From: Chlorops oryzae
Taxonomy: Eukaryota > Arthropoda > Insecta > Diptera > Chloropidae
Reading direction: 5' to 3'
DNA length: 64,000 bases
Assembly: GCA_020466095.1 (NCBI GenBank)
Contig: CM035806.1
Coordinates: 124,113,407 to 124,177,406, forward strand
Shown piece after piece: positions 44,949-55,320 of this stretch; position 1 is the stretch's first letter; every line of letters starts with the position of its first letter. Both the position numbers and the translations under genes were made by a program. A model generated the notes under the pieces. The model was not told the DNA's origin. It saw nothing but the letters and a program-made list of their open reading frames with translations, and made no database searches.

Positions 44949-45205
44949 ACATATCGCACCCTGACAACTAAAGCGACACAACTCAAAATCTTTGAATTTT
45001 GAGTTATGATGTGGATCTTGTTCCTAAGTTACCTGTCTACCTGCAGCAGAAATTCCATTCCGTTTTTCCTATTATAAAAGGCCAAAAAAAACCGTAATGC
45101 CTTTCTTCTTGCTTTGATTGACACTGCGATGCATTTTGTTTATTGCGTTTTCTGAAAAATGGCAAATTTTGAGTTGTGTCTCTTTAGTTGCCGGGGTGCG
45201 ATATG
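44949..45205. mobile_element. MITE with ~40-bp inverted repeats
   Basis: ACATATCGCACCCTGACAAC... faces ...GTTGCCGGGGTGCGATATGT. The arms continue through AAAG(C/A)GACACAACTCAAAA. Flanks CCTAATGT and CCTAATAG are an imperfect 8-bp duplication. Confidence 0.78.
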
Positions 45206-45304
45206 TCCTAATAGAAAAAAGCCAGTTTTAACTGAGTGGGACGTATTGTCCCAGTAGGCACGAAAGGATTCAAGTCAAGTGATGCCCCCATGGCCATACT
45301 GATT

Positions 45305-45568
45305 ATACATAATTAATCCCTGTAGTAATAAAATGGTTTCGGTGAAAAACAGCAAACCTTCGGTAAGTCCATTTAGGCCCGACCCTAAATTTATATGAAA
45401 TTTATACGAAACGTAACCGGTTTAGGGTTAACATCTATCGTATTCAGCCTCCTCTAGTCCCAAAATGAGCATTGTTGGATGAGTTCATAAAAAGGGACTT
45501 ACCGGAGACTCACCCGCAACCAACCCGACACGCTCTGAAAAGGGACCGGTTATTTTTCAATGACAGCC
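45305..45568 (-). repeat. Repeated gene-like fragment, copy 2
   Basis: Minus-strand counterpart of 13080-13300: SLKNNRSLF frame, TGCGGGTGAGT donor-like word and TTTTATTACTACAGGG acceptor-like word in the same order. The interval between the putative splice sites differs in sequence more than the coding-like part does. Confidence 0.5.
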
Positions 45569-47547
45569 CTATGTTAAAAGTGGTGAGATGGTACATATGT
45601 ATGTATGTATTTGTGGTAATATAATTCATTTAAAGTGCCATCAATGTGTGTTCTTTCGTTAATTAAAGATGCATTTCGTAAAAAAATAATTATATTCTCT
45701 TGTGACAGCATCCATCCCATGGCATCTCAGCGACTATGAGCCAATTCAGCACTGAATTTTACACAGGGTTGCAACTACTCCAAACGGAAGTGAAAAATCT
45801 CAATTAAAATTGCCATTAAATATGCGACAGCAAAGTCGCGATGCGGCGAAAGAGAAGGTTATATTATATACATTCATTTTATTTAAACGCAGTATATATG
45901 TATGTATATATAGTGGCTGTATATTCCGTAAAAAAGAGCGGATAAAAGTAAAGGGAGCGAAAAAACATATAGTTTGAGCGAACAAAAAAAAAAAAAAAAA
46001 TTTGAAAAAGTGGTGCAGTGAACTGCATGGCGCTCGGTTAATGTAAAATGCATCGCTGCAGCATCAGCATCAATTCAGGCCCACTTCATTCAGAATAGCA
46101 ATAAATGGCTTCAAAGGGACAGCTTCGCTCCGGCTTACCGCAATCGGCGGAGGCTATTGCCGTTAAAATATATACATACGTATATATATGTGTAATTCGC
46201 TCTCGTATTGGCGGGCATTAACGAGTGCGATTTAAAGCCAACAGAAATAAAAACAATAAAAACAAAAACAGAGACCAACAACATAACATGCCTTCTCTTT
46301 TCTACAAATGAAATGAAAAATTCAAATAAAAATACAAATGAAAATGAACGAAAAAAGCGTCATTTTCGAACGCATCCTGTTGTAATCCTTTGGCATTACG
46401 CTGCGTTACGTTACGTTACGTTACGTTACGTTACGTTACTTTGCATTGTGTTGTGTTGCGTTGTCCTACGTCGTGGGCAGCATGGCCAGCAATATCCAAT
46501 GTGCCGTTAGCCGATTCACTTTTTAGTCCACACGCCAGAGAATGCTGCATTCATGATAGCCGGCCATGAGGAAGGAGCTCGGATTTGTCGGCAGATGATG
46601 GGGTGGCAGATAGTGGCATGGGATGCACAGCGGTGAGCTGGATTGGGTTGATGGGTGGTGATGGGTTTTTTTTGGCGATGACATATCGAATGTGCGCAAT
46701 ATATATATATTTTTTTAAGTCCTTTCTCGTCCTTTGACCAGCATTGCAATTGTCGCTTGCGTGTATGCGTTGTTGGAGCTGTGAGGCTTGCTTTTGCTGC
46801 TGCTACTGCTACTGCTGCGTCCGATGAAGCTGGTGCTGATGATGGTGATGGTAATGCTGTATGATGACGTTGCTGCCATAAAATAAATGGCGTTAACTGT
46901 ACTTTTCGGCGTGGTGCTATTCAGGCATATAATTTATATATATGTATATTTGTACATATATATATAAACACATATATACATTGCCACATATATTACTGAT
47001 TTTGGTCATATGAGAGTCCACACACACACATAGATGTGAGCACACACGTCGCAGGAGTTTTTAACCGAATTCGGCGTGCACCCACTTTTAGCTGGTTTTG
47101 TGGTACGGTAGTTTTGCAATCCATATCCTTATGGCTCACAATTGTATATTATATATTTTTTAGTGCATACATACATAAGTATATATGTCCTTAAACAAAA
47201 TTTTACACGCAGTACAATAAAACTATGCATTTAAATGGGCAAAAATTTCCTTTTTTGGGACGACATTCTCTTTGGATTAAATGCCATTTGATTATTTTAT
47301 AATTTATGAATAACATAGGACTGGAATTTTTTTCGTAATATGAACCCTTTCAATCCCATTATTATCTAACTTTTTTCATGAAGAGGATCAAGTAATATCT
47401 GACGGGGGTCCGATTCGGACATGGCCACCTTCTTTAAGATGGAGTTTTCTTGATTGAAATCGAGCCATAAATCTAAATCTACTTAAATTTTGAACTAAGA
47501 TGTATGTAAAAAAAAAAACAAATAGCCCTCGCCCCTTCATTACAGCC
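45569..47547. other. No certain gene; simple repeats
   Basis: Contains a (CGTTA)n run at 46404-46440, TGCTGCTACTGCTACTGCTG and GATGATGGTGATGG at 46790-46860, and TATATATG microsatellites near 46930-46990. 46505-46560 is more balanced but has no domain-bearing frame. Confidence 0.45.
46404..46440. repeat. (CGTTA)n microsatellite
   Basis: Seven consecutive CGTTA units, an unusual CpG-containing pentamer. Confidence 0.95.
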
Positions 47548-48264
47548 CACGGTGGGCCAGCGACCAAGTGCCGTTGGCCAAAAGTCAATTTTGAGACATG
47601 GCAAAACTGAGTATGAAATATTGTTGTATAGTATTGAAGCAGAAAATTTTTTTTAGAATATCTTTAATTTTGCAAATGTTATGAATGTTTTAATATGATA
47701 CCCAACCGAAAATGTCCATCTCAAGGTGACACGTTAGTTTTAAGGTTTAACAAAAGATATCACTGAAAACCAATAAATGTTGAATATTTCTTCATCAAAA
47801 TTACTCATTTTTTGAAAATAAGAGGATTTTGGTCAATAAACAGTTATTTATTAGAAAATTTTAATGGTCGAAACTGCAAAAATATATATTAAATAGTAGT
47901 CCTAGGGACTTTACAACCCAGATTCCCCAAGATTCCACTACCTTCGTAAAAAATATTTTTGGATTTGGAAAGCTCGAAGTCTTAGCTAATGAAAAAATAT
48001 GCAAACTTTTGCTTATGCAACAAAAATATTGGAATCTGCACACACCCAAAATGATTTTCTTCATTAGTTTTGGTAAATGTGCCACACTCGTTATAAATTA
48101 CACCACTTATCCAATTGCTCAACCATTCGTAGAACCTCTTCAAAAAACATTTTATAAACATAATTTGGATTCCGTATTCTGTTCTTCATATATACATATA
48201 TCTATAATTCTCAACTACTTTATAAATTTGGATGAATATATGCAATATCAAATTTGTATCCTAT

Positions 48265-48872
48265 TAGGGATGCTCAATTTTAAAAAAACATCGATGTTTG
48301 ACATCGATTTCATCATCGAAGACCAACATCGATTACCGATTTTAATCGCAAGCAAAACATCGATATTTATAAAAATCGATATAGTTTTTTATAAATTCTG
48401 CAATTCTTAAGCGCCAAATAAACATTCAGTCTGACTGATCAATCAATCGAGTACATGTTGATGCACTCTGCCTACAAATTTAACATAATTTGTCGGTGTA
48501 CCACACACATACTCTTTTTCAGTAACATAATGAAATAACTGACCCTAAAGGGCCACATATGCATTCAGTCTGACTGAATCAGTCACTTAACTGTATTAAG
48601 AAAACAAGCCTATTTTGTTACACCGACACGATTTTCGTTTTATGTATCAGTCAACCAAAATATCGCAACAAGTTCAGTATATTGCAATGATTTTTTAGTT
48701 AAGTTCACATTTGACGTACCATGTGTAGCATGGTATTAGACTTGTTGAACATCGATCGAGGTGACATCGATGTTGCGATATTTTTTGTACCGTAACATCG
48801 ATGTCAAAACATCGATATTTTAATTCTGAACATCGATGATTATCGAACATCGATGATCATCGAGCATCCCTA
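48265..48872. mobile_element. hAT-like MITE with ACATCGATG words
   Basis: Perfect 11-bp ends TAGGGATGCTC and GAGCATCCCTA, flanked by perfect 8-bp duplications TATCCTAT (48257-48264 and 48873-48880). ACATCGATG/CATCGATGT words are packed inside both ends (48288-48375 and 48750-48862). 608 bp. No transposase. Confidence 0.95.
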
Positions 48873-48975
48873 TATCCTATTTACAGCTTTTACTTAAAAG
48901 CTGTTTTTTTTTTCCTTTTTTTTATGAAAGATGTTTCAAATAATAGTAGGGGAGCCCAAGAGGGGATTTTTGCAG

Positions 48976-48991
48976 TTACTCGAGCGTGTCA
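48976..48991 (+). promoter_or_regulatory. Subterminal CTCGAGCG motif (left end)
   Basis: TACTCGAGCGTGTCAG. Five relatives occur near the right end at 52023-52037 and 52128-52140 (plus) and at 52545-52562, 52682-52699 and 52811-52828 (minus). Repeated subterminal motifs are typical transposase-binding sites; binding here is inference. Confidence 0.55.
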
Positions 48992-50002
48992 GAAAATAAT
49001 ATGGGGAGAAAGCTTGCACCCTGTTATATGGCCCCACCATATATGAGCGCTAGGCTTATGACTATTTTTTAGAATCATTTTTACATGGTGGCACACGATA
49101 GATAATGTTGTAAAAATAACATTTGAAATAGTTTTGGAGGCTTTGATGACAACAACCTTCCCCACCGCAAGCAATGAAGTTTTTGATGAATTTCGGAGTT
49201 TTTGTCAAATAATTCTTAAATTAGTGATCTTATGCTTGTCAAATGTTCGGCGACCCCTATTATTTTTAACGAATACAAATTTCTTCCAAAGATGTTAAAA
49301 GTCTATTTTTCGTTTTTTAGAAGTTACAGTCCAAAAGTTGATTTTCCCAAAATCTTGTTCTTATAAAATGTGGGTTAACCTTTGGTTTTAGAGAGTTAAT
49401 CACTATGAGCAACCCTCAATATTTTCTAGTCAGCTATATTTTTTTCATACAACACAAAGCGCTATCTTGCCATTTTAGATCACTTCCCATACAAAAGTGC
49501 AAAAAAAAAAAAATTTAAATAGTACATTGAAGTATTTTGGGTTAGGTATATAGATGGTGTTGGAGCATATCGTCCCACGGTGCATAGTTCTCTTAATTGT
49601 TTCTATATTTGATCTCTTATAATTGCTTACACATATGTATATATTTGAATTTTACACCAAATGAATGGTCATGCATTGAATTATACCTAAGCTTATACTA
49701 AGTCGCTCTCAGCGTATCACAGTTTCGCATCACAGGTAGTTCTTATAATCATTACACTTTTCTATCAAGTTCAGTTGAACAACTCACACACAATCGAGCG
49801 GTATTCTTGTGATCGAAGTGTTTGCTTAAAGTTTAAAATAAATTAATTAAGCCAAAAAAGAAAAATAAAACAATATTTATCAATAACTTTAACCTAAAAA
49901 AGATTAGGTTCATCAGATGGCTTTGATTTAAAAAATTTTCGTTGTTCTTATAAACTCGTCATTCATTGCTTTTGCGTTAAATTATTTTCTTACAATTGTA
50001 AA

Positions 50003-51626
50003 ATGTCCTTTTACAAAAGTGCATACGGTGTGGCGAAAAATGGAGGAAAGTGGATAAAAAATTTATCATTGCCTGAGAGAAGAATACAAACACGACGCCA
50101 TATTGTAAACTTTGAAACTAATTTATCGGAATTGCACGAAATACCAAAAGAATCAACAATAATTGGTAGATTCAACGCTCTAGCTGCAATTGAAAAATTA
50201 AAAACAAAACGTTATAAGATCATATCCAAAGAGTTAATGGATTTATGCGGCAAGCTAAATATTACGAACATCGCACAAACTTCAATAGAAAGAAAAATCG
50301 AAAAAGTTATAGCAAGCTACCACCATCTTTTAAGGAGACCTAATGAGAAAAATTTTAATAATTATTACAGTAAACTATTCGTTATGAGTGCTTATAACTA
50401 TAATCGGCAAAATGCAGAGGAGCGAAGTGAGACATCATCAAATGCTGACGAAATTTAGGTGATCTCAACAGAAGAAGAATTTGGAGAAAGCGATGAACCT
50501 ACAAGAACAAGAGCGCCAACAAAACACGCAGTTGCATTAGTGAAAAGTGTAAATGTAAGTACATCAAAAGCAGCAAATATTTTTAAATGTATGGCAAGCT
50601 TGGGAGTTGAGGTAGGGGAACCATCACAATCAGGAATTTACAAAGCTTTCATTAAGTCAGCGGAGGAAATGGAACAAACATATATAAGAGACCTTAAAAC
50701 AGATAACTGGTGCCTGCACTTTGACGGAAAGAAAATTGGACAACAGGAAATTCAGGCAGTTGTAATTAAGAATGCCACGCGCGAAATTAAATTAGCTGTC
50801 CTTTTCCTTGACAATGGAAAAGCTAACACTATCTTCAATGGAATTAAAAGAACCCTTGATAAATTTGATTTGTGGAAATCAATTAGAATGATAGTAACTG
50901 ATACAACTAATGTAAACTCCGGGGAAAAAAATGGTGTCGTTGCCGTTTTGCAAAAGCATTGTTCAACAATTGGTTTAACTGAGCCCCAGTATGTTGGTTG
51001 CCAACATCATATTCTTGATTTACTATTAAGACATGTTATGGATGAATTGCTAGATGGAAGAACATCGTCTCCAAATATTTCATACAATTTTGTACCGGAA
51101 CTGATAACAACTTACGACCATCTTAAAAAGAATTACAAACAAAATAATCAAAGATTGAAAATGGATAACATTAAATGGCGCGACGATATGCAATATTTGT
51201 TTGAGCTTGGCGCTGCATTCAGACACTATGAAAACCTCAACGAGTTTCCATTTATCAATTTCAAACACTTGCCTTCGATAAGCAATGCTCGTTGGAATTC
51301 TAGAGACATATATGCCATATTAGCTTTTATTCTTATTCCAAAATACCAAACTGAACTTCTTCCAATTTGCAAGTTTATATGTGGCGCATGGTACGATATT
51401 TGGCTTTCATAAAGATGATTTTTCTACTTTGGAGCGATCCCTTATCGCATTTGAAAAGGCACACGCCTGCCTCTTAAAACACTGGATACTTGAAGAATCA
51501 GCAATTTTAAACCAGCAACGTAGCAACATATGCGCAGAACGCGCCATAAAAGTTATCCAGGATATATTTCCATTGTATAAAACACCTCGTACTGTAAATT
51601 TGAAATTCATTACTTACAATAAATAG
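50003..51626 (+). pseudogene. Transposase-like protein, one stop and one frameshift
   Basis: A 151-codon frame from ATG 50003 ends in TAG at 50456-50458 and continues in the same frame for another 317 codons, so the stop is a single nonsense codon. Near 51381-51412 the homologous-looking sequence moves to another frame and runs to 51626. The second part has an RNase H-fold-like pattern: LHFDGKK (D at about codon 89 after the stop), MIVTDTTN (D at 148), CQHHILDLLL (C-x2-H at 181-184), ISNARWNS, and in the shifted frame QRSNICAERAI, whose E could complete a DDE triad. I recall similar uncharacterised proteins in other invertebrate genomes but cannot name the superfamily. The N-terminal 150 residues are basic and helical-looking without a visible zinc finger. 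Confidence 0.7.
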
Positions 51627-52943
51627 ATTCCAAAAAATTTATAAAAAAAACTAAATTTGTATTGAGAGTGGTTTGTATCGCAGAGATATAGCTTAATGTC
51701 GTATGACAAAAAGATGCATATTTAAAAAATAATATAGGTCTCACGAACATTTCACCTACCTAAAATGCCTGCTTCGAAAGTTAAGTCGGAAAAACACTAA
51801 AATTTTACTCCTAGAACAACTTCATTGCTTGCGGTGGGGAAGGTTTTTGTCATCAAAGCCTCCAAAACTATTTCAAATGTTATTTTTACAACGTTATCTA
51901 TCGTGTGGTACCATGTAAAAATGATTCTAAAAAATAATCATAAGCCTAATGAGCGCTCAATATTGGGGTGTACGTTGAGGGCAGCCCGTCAGATTAGTAA
52001 AAAAAAATCGATCCTCTGAAAAACTCGAGCGCGTCAGATTAAGAGAAGGTAAGTTAAGTAGATGTTAAAAAGTGTATATTTCAATTCTCTGAAAATTTGA
52101 GCGTGGCATAGGGAAGCCAACTCGAAATACTCGAGCGCGATTGGTTTTTGTTTTATTTTGAAGGAAATTCTTTAAGGATCACGAAAAACATATAATCTGA
52201 CGTTTTTCGTGGGGCAAAGTAGGAATAAATGACGCATTTAATCGCAAGCTTTCTAGTGTATTCAAATGATTTTGGGAAATTAAAAATTTGTATTCCGTGT
52301 CAATAAAGAGCTTTTAAAATTGAAAAACTGTGAATCGCGAATCCTTTTCGTTTCCTTTTTTTCTCTCTCTCTCTCTCTCTTTATAAATAATTATATATAT
52401 ATTGTTTTTGTTACATCTAATTATAAAAAGAAACGAAAGAAAAATTTGGTCTTTAAATTGTCAGTTTAACAATAGGCCTCCATGTAATTGTCAGATTATC
52501 ATTCAGGGCGACTAAGGCATCTGGTTGATCCCTCTACATAAAAATCTGACGCGCTCGAGTATCTCAAGGTTACCGTTTTTTTTTACATTTTCAAAAACCA
52601 TTCCTGAGCTTTGGCCACCTCCAAAACGTCAGTCATTGAAATAGGACACTTTTAGGAGTCCACTTAACATTCACTGTGAATATCTGACACGCTCGAGTAA
52701 CTTTTTTTTCTTCTTTTTCCACCTCTAATTATGGCCAACCACCTCCAATTAAACGTCAGATTAATATATATAGGTTATCAGGAACATAAAGCGCGTTTAC
52801 TGTATCAATGGCTGACGCGCTCGAGTATTGCAATATTTCCATATTTTTTTTACATTTTTGACCATTCTTACACGCTCTCATCCCCATTAAAATGGAAAAC
52901 TTTACATAGACTTTTTTTGTTTAAGAACGTAAACTTCACAATC
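51627..52943. other. Right subterminal region of the 4.06-kb element
   Basis: Non-coding. Holds the right arm of the internal inverted repeat and five of the six CTCGAGCG motifs. CCACCTCCAA/CCACCTCTAA words and CAGATTA words recur between them. A TCTCTCTCTCTCTCTC run is at 52364-52380. The right arm is about 0.9 kb longer than the left. Confidence 0.6.
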
Positions 52944-53005
52944 CAATAAGTTTCCATGACGCTTTAGTAACTGCAAATTTAGCATCTCGGGCTCCCCTAC
53001 TATAA

Positions 53006-53643
53006 GTAAACGAGATGTTATTGGTATCCTCGAAACAAATAATGGAAATCTCCACGTATCTGCTTTGCGTATTTTGGACAGGATAAATGTTAAACATATT
53101 GACGTGAACCAAAATGACATTAAGACCTTGAAAGCGTCAATATCCACTTTAAAGTGTAAAAGTCGAAAACGGCTTGAAGCTGCTGGCAGAGCCAAAGCAC
53201 TCTTTGCAAACTCAAATTCTGATTGGTTGGACTCAAATTTTAATATTCATTTGTGCAATGAAGGCAAACATTTTCATGAAATATTAAGACCCGGTCGACC
53301 GCCTCTTCAGTTTTCGGAAAAATCCATGCGCTCTCAGCGTCGAGGCGTTACAAAAATCAGTTGAAGTTTGAATCATGATCCTCAAAAAATTTTATTAACA
53401 TTTCGTTATGCTGCAAGACGCTCCGGAAATATTGAACTTTCTTCTGTTGCAAAAAGTTTTATAAAAAGTCCCGAGATGCCCAAAAAAATTTTAAGACTCT
53501 CTTAAGAAAGATCACAAGCAGTAATCAAAAAACCTCCTGATGAGGCTTTAGCATTTTTGTTAGATAATTTTCTTAGTAAAAGATTTTATCAAAACATGCG
53601 CCTAGAAGTAAAGTCTTGTGGTGCCGACATTTGGCCATCGTAA
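53006..53643 (+). pseudogene. Transib transposase, N-terminal/central remnant
   Basis: After the 4-kb insert the frame reads VIGILETNNGNLHVSALRIL and a basic region with SRKRLEAAGRAKALF and GRPPLQFSEKSMRSQRR. The GRP...F..S..RS.RR pattern is typical of the N-terminal part of Transib transposases. A stop ends this frame near 53361 and a second frame continues with RYAARRSGNIEL and LLDNFLSKRFYQNMRLE up to the mariner insertion. Several stops and shifts. Confidence 0.65.
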
Positions 53644-53645
53644 TA

Positions 53646-54951
53646 CTGTGGGCAAAAAATACCGGGAAATTTGCATTTAAATTTTATGGGGATTCCGATA
53701 GGGACAAATGTTTTTATTTTTAAGTTGGCACTACTATAATTGACATCTGTGCCCAACAGCACGTCAAAATATTCATTAGTGTTTGAGATACGCGTGCTTT
53801 TGTAAACAGCTAAAAGTGAATTTTTCGATTTTTATAATGTCTGAAATTATTCAACAACGTAGTTCCATTAAATTTTGTGTTCGGAATGAAATTTCTGCTG
53901 CCAAAACGTTAGAAATGTTGCAGAAGGCCTTCGGTGAGCAAGCTCTATCGAAAACAAGAGTTTATGAGTGGTACAAAATGTTCAAAGAGGGTCGAGAAAG
54001 CGTTGAAGACGAGGCACGGTCAGGACGGCCATCAACATCAACTGATGAGCTACACGTCAACAAAATCAAGGAATTGGTGCTCCAAAATCGTCGATTGACA
54101 GTCCGAGACCTTTGTGAACTTGTTGGAATATCCGAAGGATCAGTGAAAACCATTTTGAGTGACCATTTGGGCCTCAGAAAAGTAAAATCTCGATTGGTAC
54201 CAAAAATGCTCAATTTCATGGAAAAAAGGCGCCGCGTTGATGTGAGTGAAACAATGCTTTCGGACTATCAAGACAAAATGGATTGTATCATAACTGGAGA
54301 TGAGACTTGGATTTACGCTTACGATCCGGAAACAACTGATCAATCAAGCGAATATCGTGCCAAAGGTGAATCGAGACCAAAAAAACCACGCCAAAGTCGC
54401 TCAAAAATCAAGGTCATGCTGACTGTTTTCTTCGATTACCGTGGTGTGGTGCACTATGAGTTCCTTCCGCCCGGTCAAACTGTCAACAAGGAATATTATT
54501 TGAGCGTTATGCGTCGTTTGCGTGAAGCTATTCGCCTAAAGAGGCCAGAATTATGGGCCAATAACTCTTGGTTTTTGCATCACGATAATGCACCATCTCA
54601 CACTGCACTCATTCTTCGTGACCATTTCGCCAAAAATTCCACTCATATTGTTCCGCAAGCACCGTATTCGCCTGACATGGCACCATGTGACTTCTGGCTG
54701 TTCGCTAAACTCAAGAGACCGCTCCGTGGACACCGTTTTGATACGATAGAGGAGATTAAACGTGAATCGAAGCGCGCTCTGATGGCTATACCGGAAAGTG
54801 GCTATTTGGCATGTTTCGAAAATTGGAAAAAACGTTGGCATAAGTGCATTGCATCCGGGGGGGACTATTTTGAGGGGGATGATATGAATTTAGAAGAATA
54901 AATAAAGATTTTTTGATTTATACACAAATTCCCGGTATTTTTTGCCCACAG
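53646..54951 (+). mobile_element. Mariner element, apparently complete
   Basis: 1306 bp between TA dinucleotides (53644-53645 and 54952-54953). The inverted ends begin CTGTGGGCAAAAAATACCGG and are identical for 23 bp, then in register apart from a one-base indel. It contains a single uninterrupted transposase gene. It lies inside the Transib coding region. Confidence 0.97.
53837..54901 (+). CDS. Mariner transposase (DD34D), intact
   Basis: 354 residues, the usual size for mariner, which cuts and pastes its element at TA sites in the nucleus. Start chosen at the ATG reading MSEIIQQRSS; an in-frame upstream ATG at 53783 would add 18 residues but lies closer to the terminal repeat. N-terminal paired helix-turn-helix region (about 1-115), with RVYEWYKMFKEGR and the RSGRPSTST linker. 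Catalytic domain: D155 in ITGDETW, D250 in HHDNAPSH, and D285 in YSPDMAPCDFWLF, with 34 residues between the last two. The C-terminal HRFDTIEEIK and ENWKKRWHKCI are typical. The usual WVPHxL-type linker motif reads LVPKML (121-125), losing the tryptophan. No stops or shifts, so the protein could be active or only recently inactivated. Confidence 0.96.
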   Translation: MSEIIQQRSSIKFCVRNEISAAKTLEMLQKAFGEQALSKTRVYEWYKMFKEGRESVEDEARSGRPSTSTDELHVNKIKELVLQNRRLTVRDLCELVGISEGSVKTILSDHLGLRKVKSRLVPKMLNFMEKRRRVDVSETMLSDYQDKMDCIITGDETWIYAYDPETTDQSSEYRAKGESRPKKPRQSRSKIKVMLTVFFDYRGVVHYEFLPPGQTVNKEYYLSVMRRLREAIRLKRPELWANNSWFLHHDNAPSHTALILRDHFAKNSTHIVPQAPYSPDMAPCDFWLFAKLKRPLRGHRFDTIEEIKRESKRALMAIPESGYLACFENWKKRWHKCIASGGDYFEGDDMNLEE

Positions 54952-54953
54952 TA

Positions 54954-55320
54954 GTACAATGAAGTAGGACTTGCAAAAGAACAATGCCGTCCACCAAGGA
55001 GTGAGATTGCTATGACCGAAAAATTCGCTAAGGTAAAGAATAGTGCAAATGCAGTCGGAAGTAGTTCTCAAATTTATGCAAGAAAAACAGGTATTTTCGT
55101 TGGAAGCACTCATGATGTTTTCTTAGGGATTTGATGGTTGCACGGGCTTGTCTAACTATAATCAAAAGTATAAAACTAAAGAGGATAATAGTGCACAAAA
55201 AGACGGTAGCCTTTTTGTTACAACCATCATTCCCCTAAGATGAATGCACAGCATCAGTTGAAATAACATAATTCTTTGGATCAATAGAGCATCTTAATCC
55301 CCAAAATCGTGTCGTCCGCT
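54954..55320 (+). pseudogene. Transib transposase, central remnant
   Basis: Downstream of the mariner the Transib frame resumes (EVGLAKEQCRPPRSEIAMTE, KVKNSANAVGSSSQIYA), shifts, then gives SNYNQKYKTKEDNS-like and SLFVTTIIPLR segments before a stop. This matches the order expected for the first half of the Transib catalytic core. Degraded by stops near 55134, 55265 and 55283. Confidence 0.6.

Larger units (their letters stand above)
48944..53002 (+). mobile_element. 4.06-kb DNA transposon of unassigned superfamily
   Basis: Ends TAGTAGGGGAGCCC and GGGCTCCCCTACTA are perfect over 14 bp. Looser pairing continues to about 48 bp, including a shared TTTGCAGTTACT. TAA on both flanks (48941-48943 and 53003-53005) suggests a 3-bp duplication. 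Six copies of a TACTCGAGCGYGTCAG-type motif lie inside the ends. An internal inverted repeat pairs 49043-49180 with 51820-51959. It encodes a degraded transposase-like protein (50003-51626). The CxxH motif suggests hAT, but the 3-bp duplication does not fit hAT's usual 8 bp; PIF/Harbinger has 3-bp TWA duplications but a different protein. Confidence 0.75.

Noticed and set aside
48989..52019. Duplicated 61-64-codon frames beginning MLAVGKV as a protein family
   Set aside because: They lie on the two arms of an internal inverted repeat of the 4.06-kb element; similarity is explained by the repeat, and the non-repeated tails differ.
48941..53005. 8-bp hAT-type duplication at the 4.06-kb element
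   Set aside because: No register of the flanks gives an 8-bp match; only TAA (or TA) is shared, so canonical hAT insertion is not supported.
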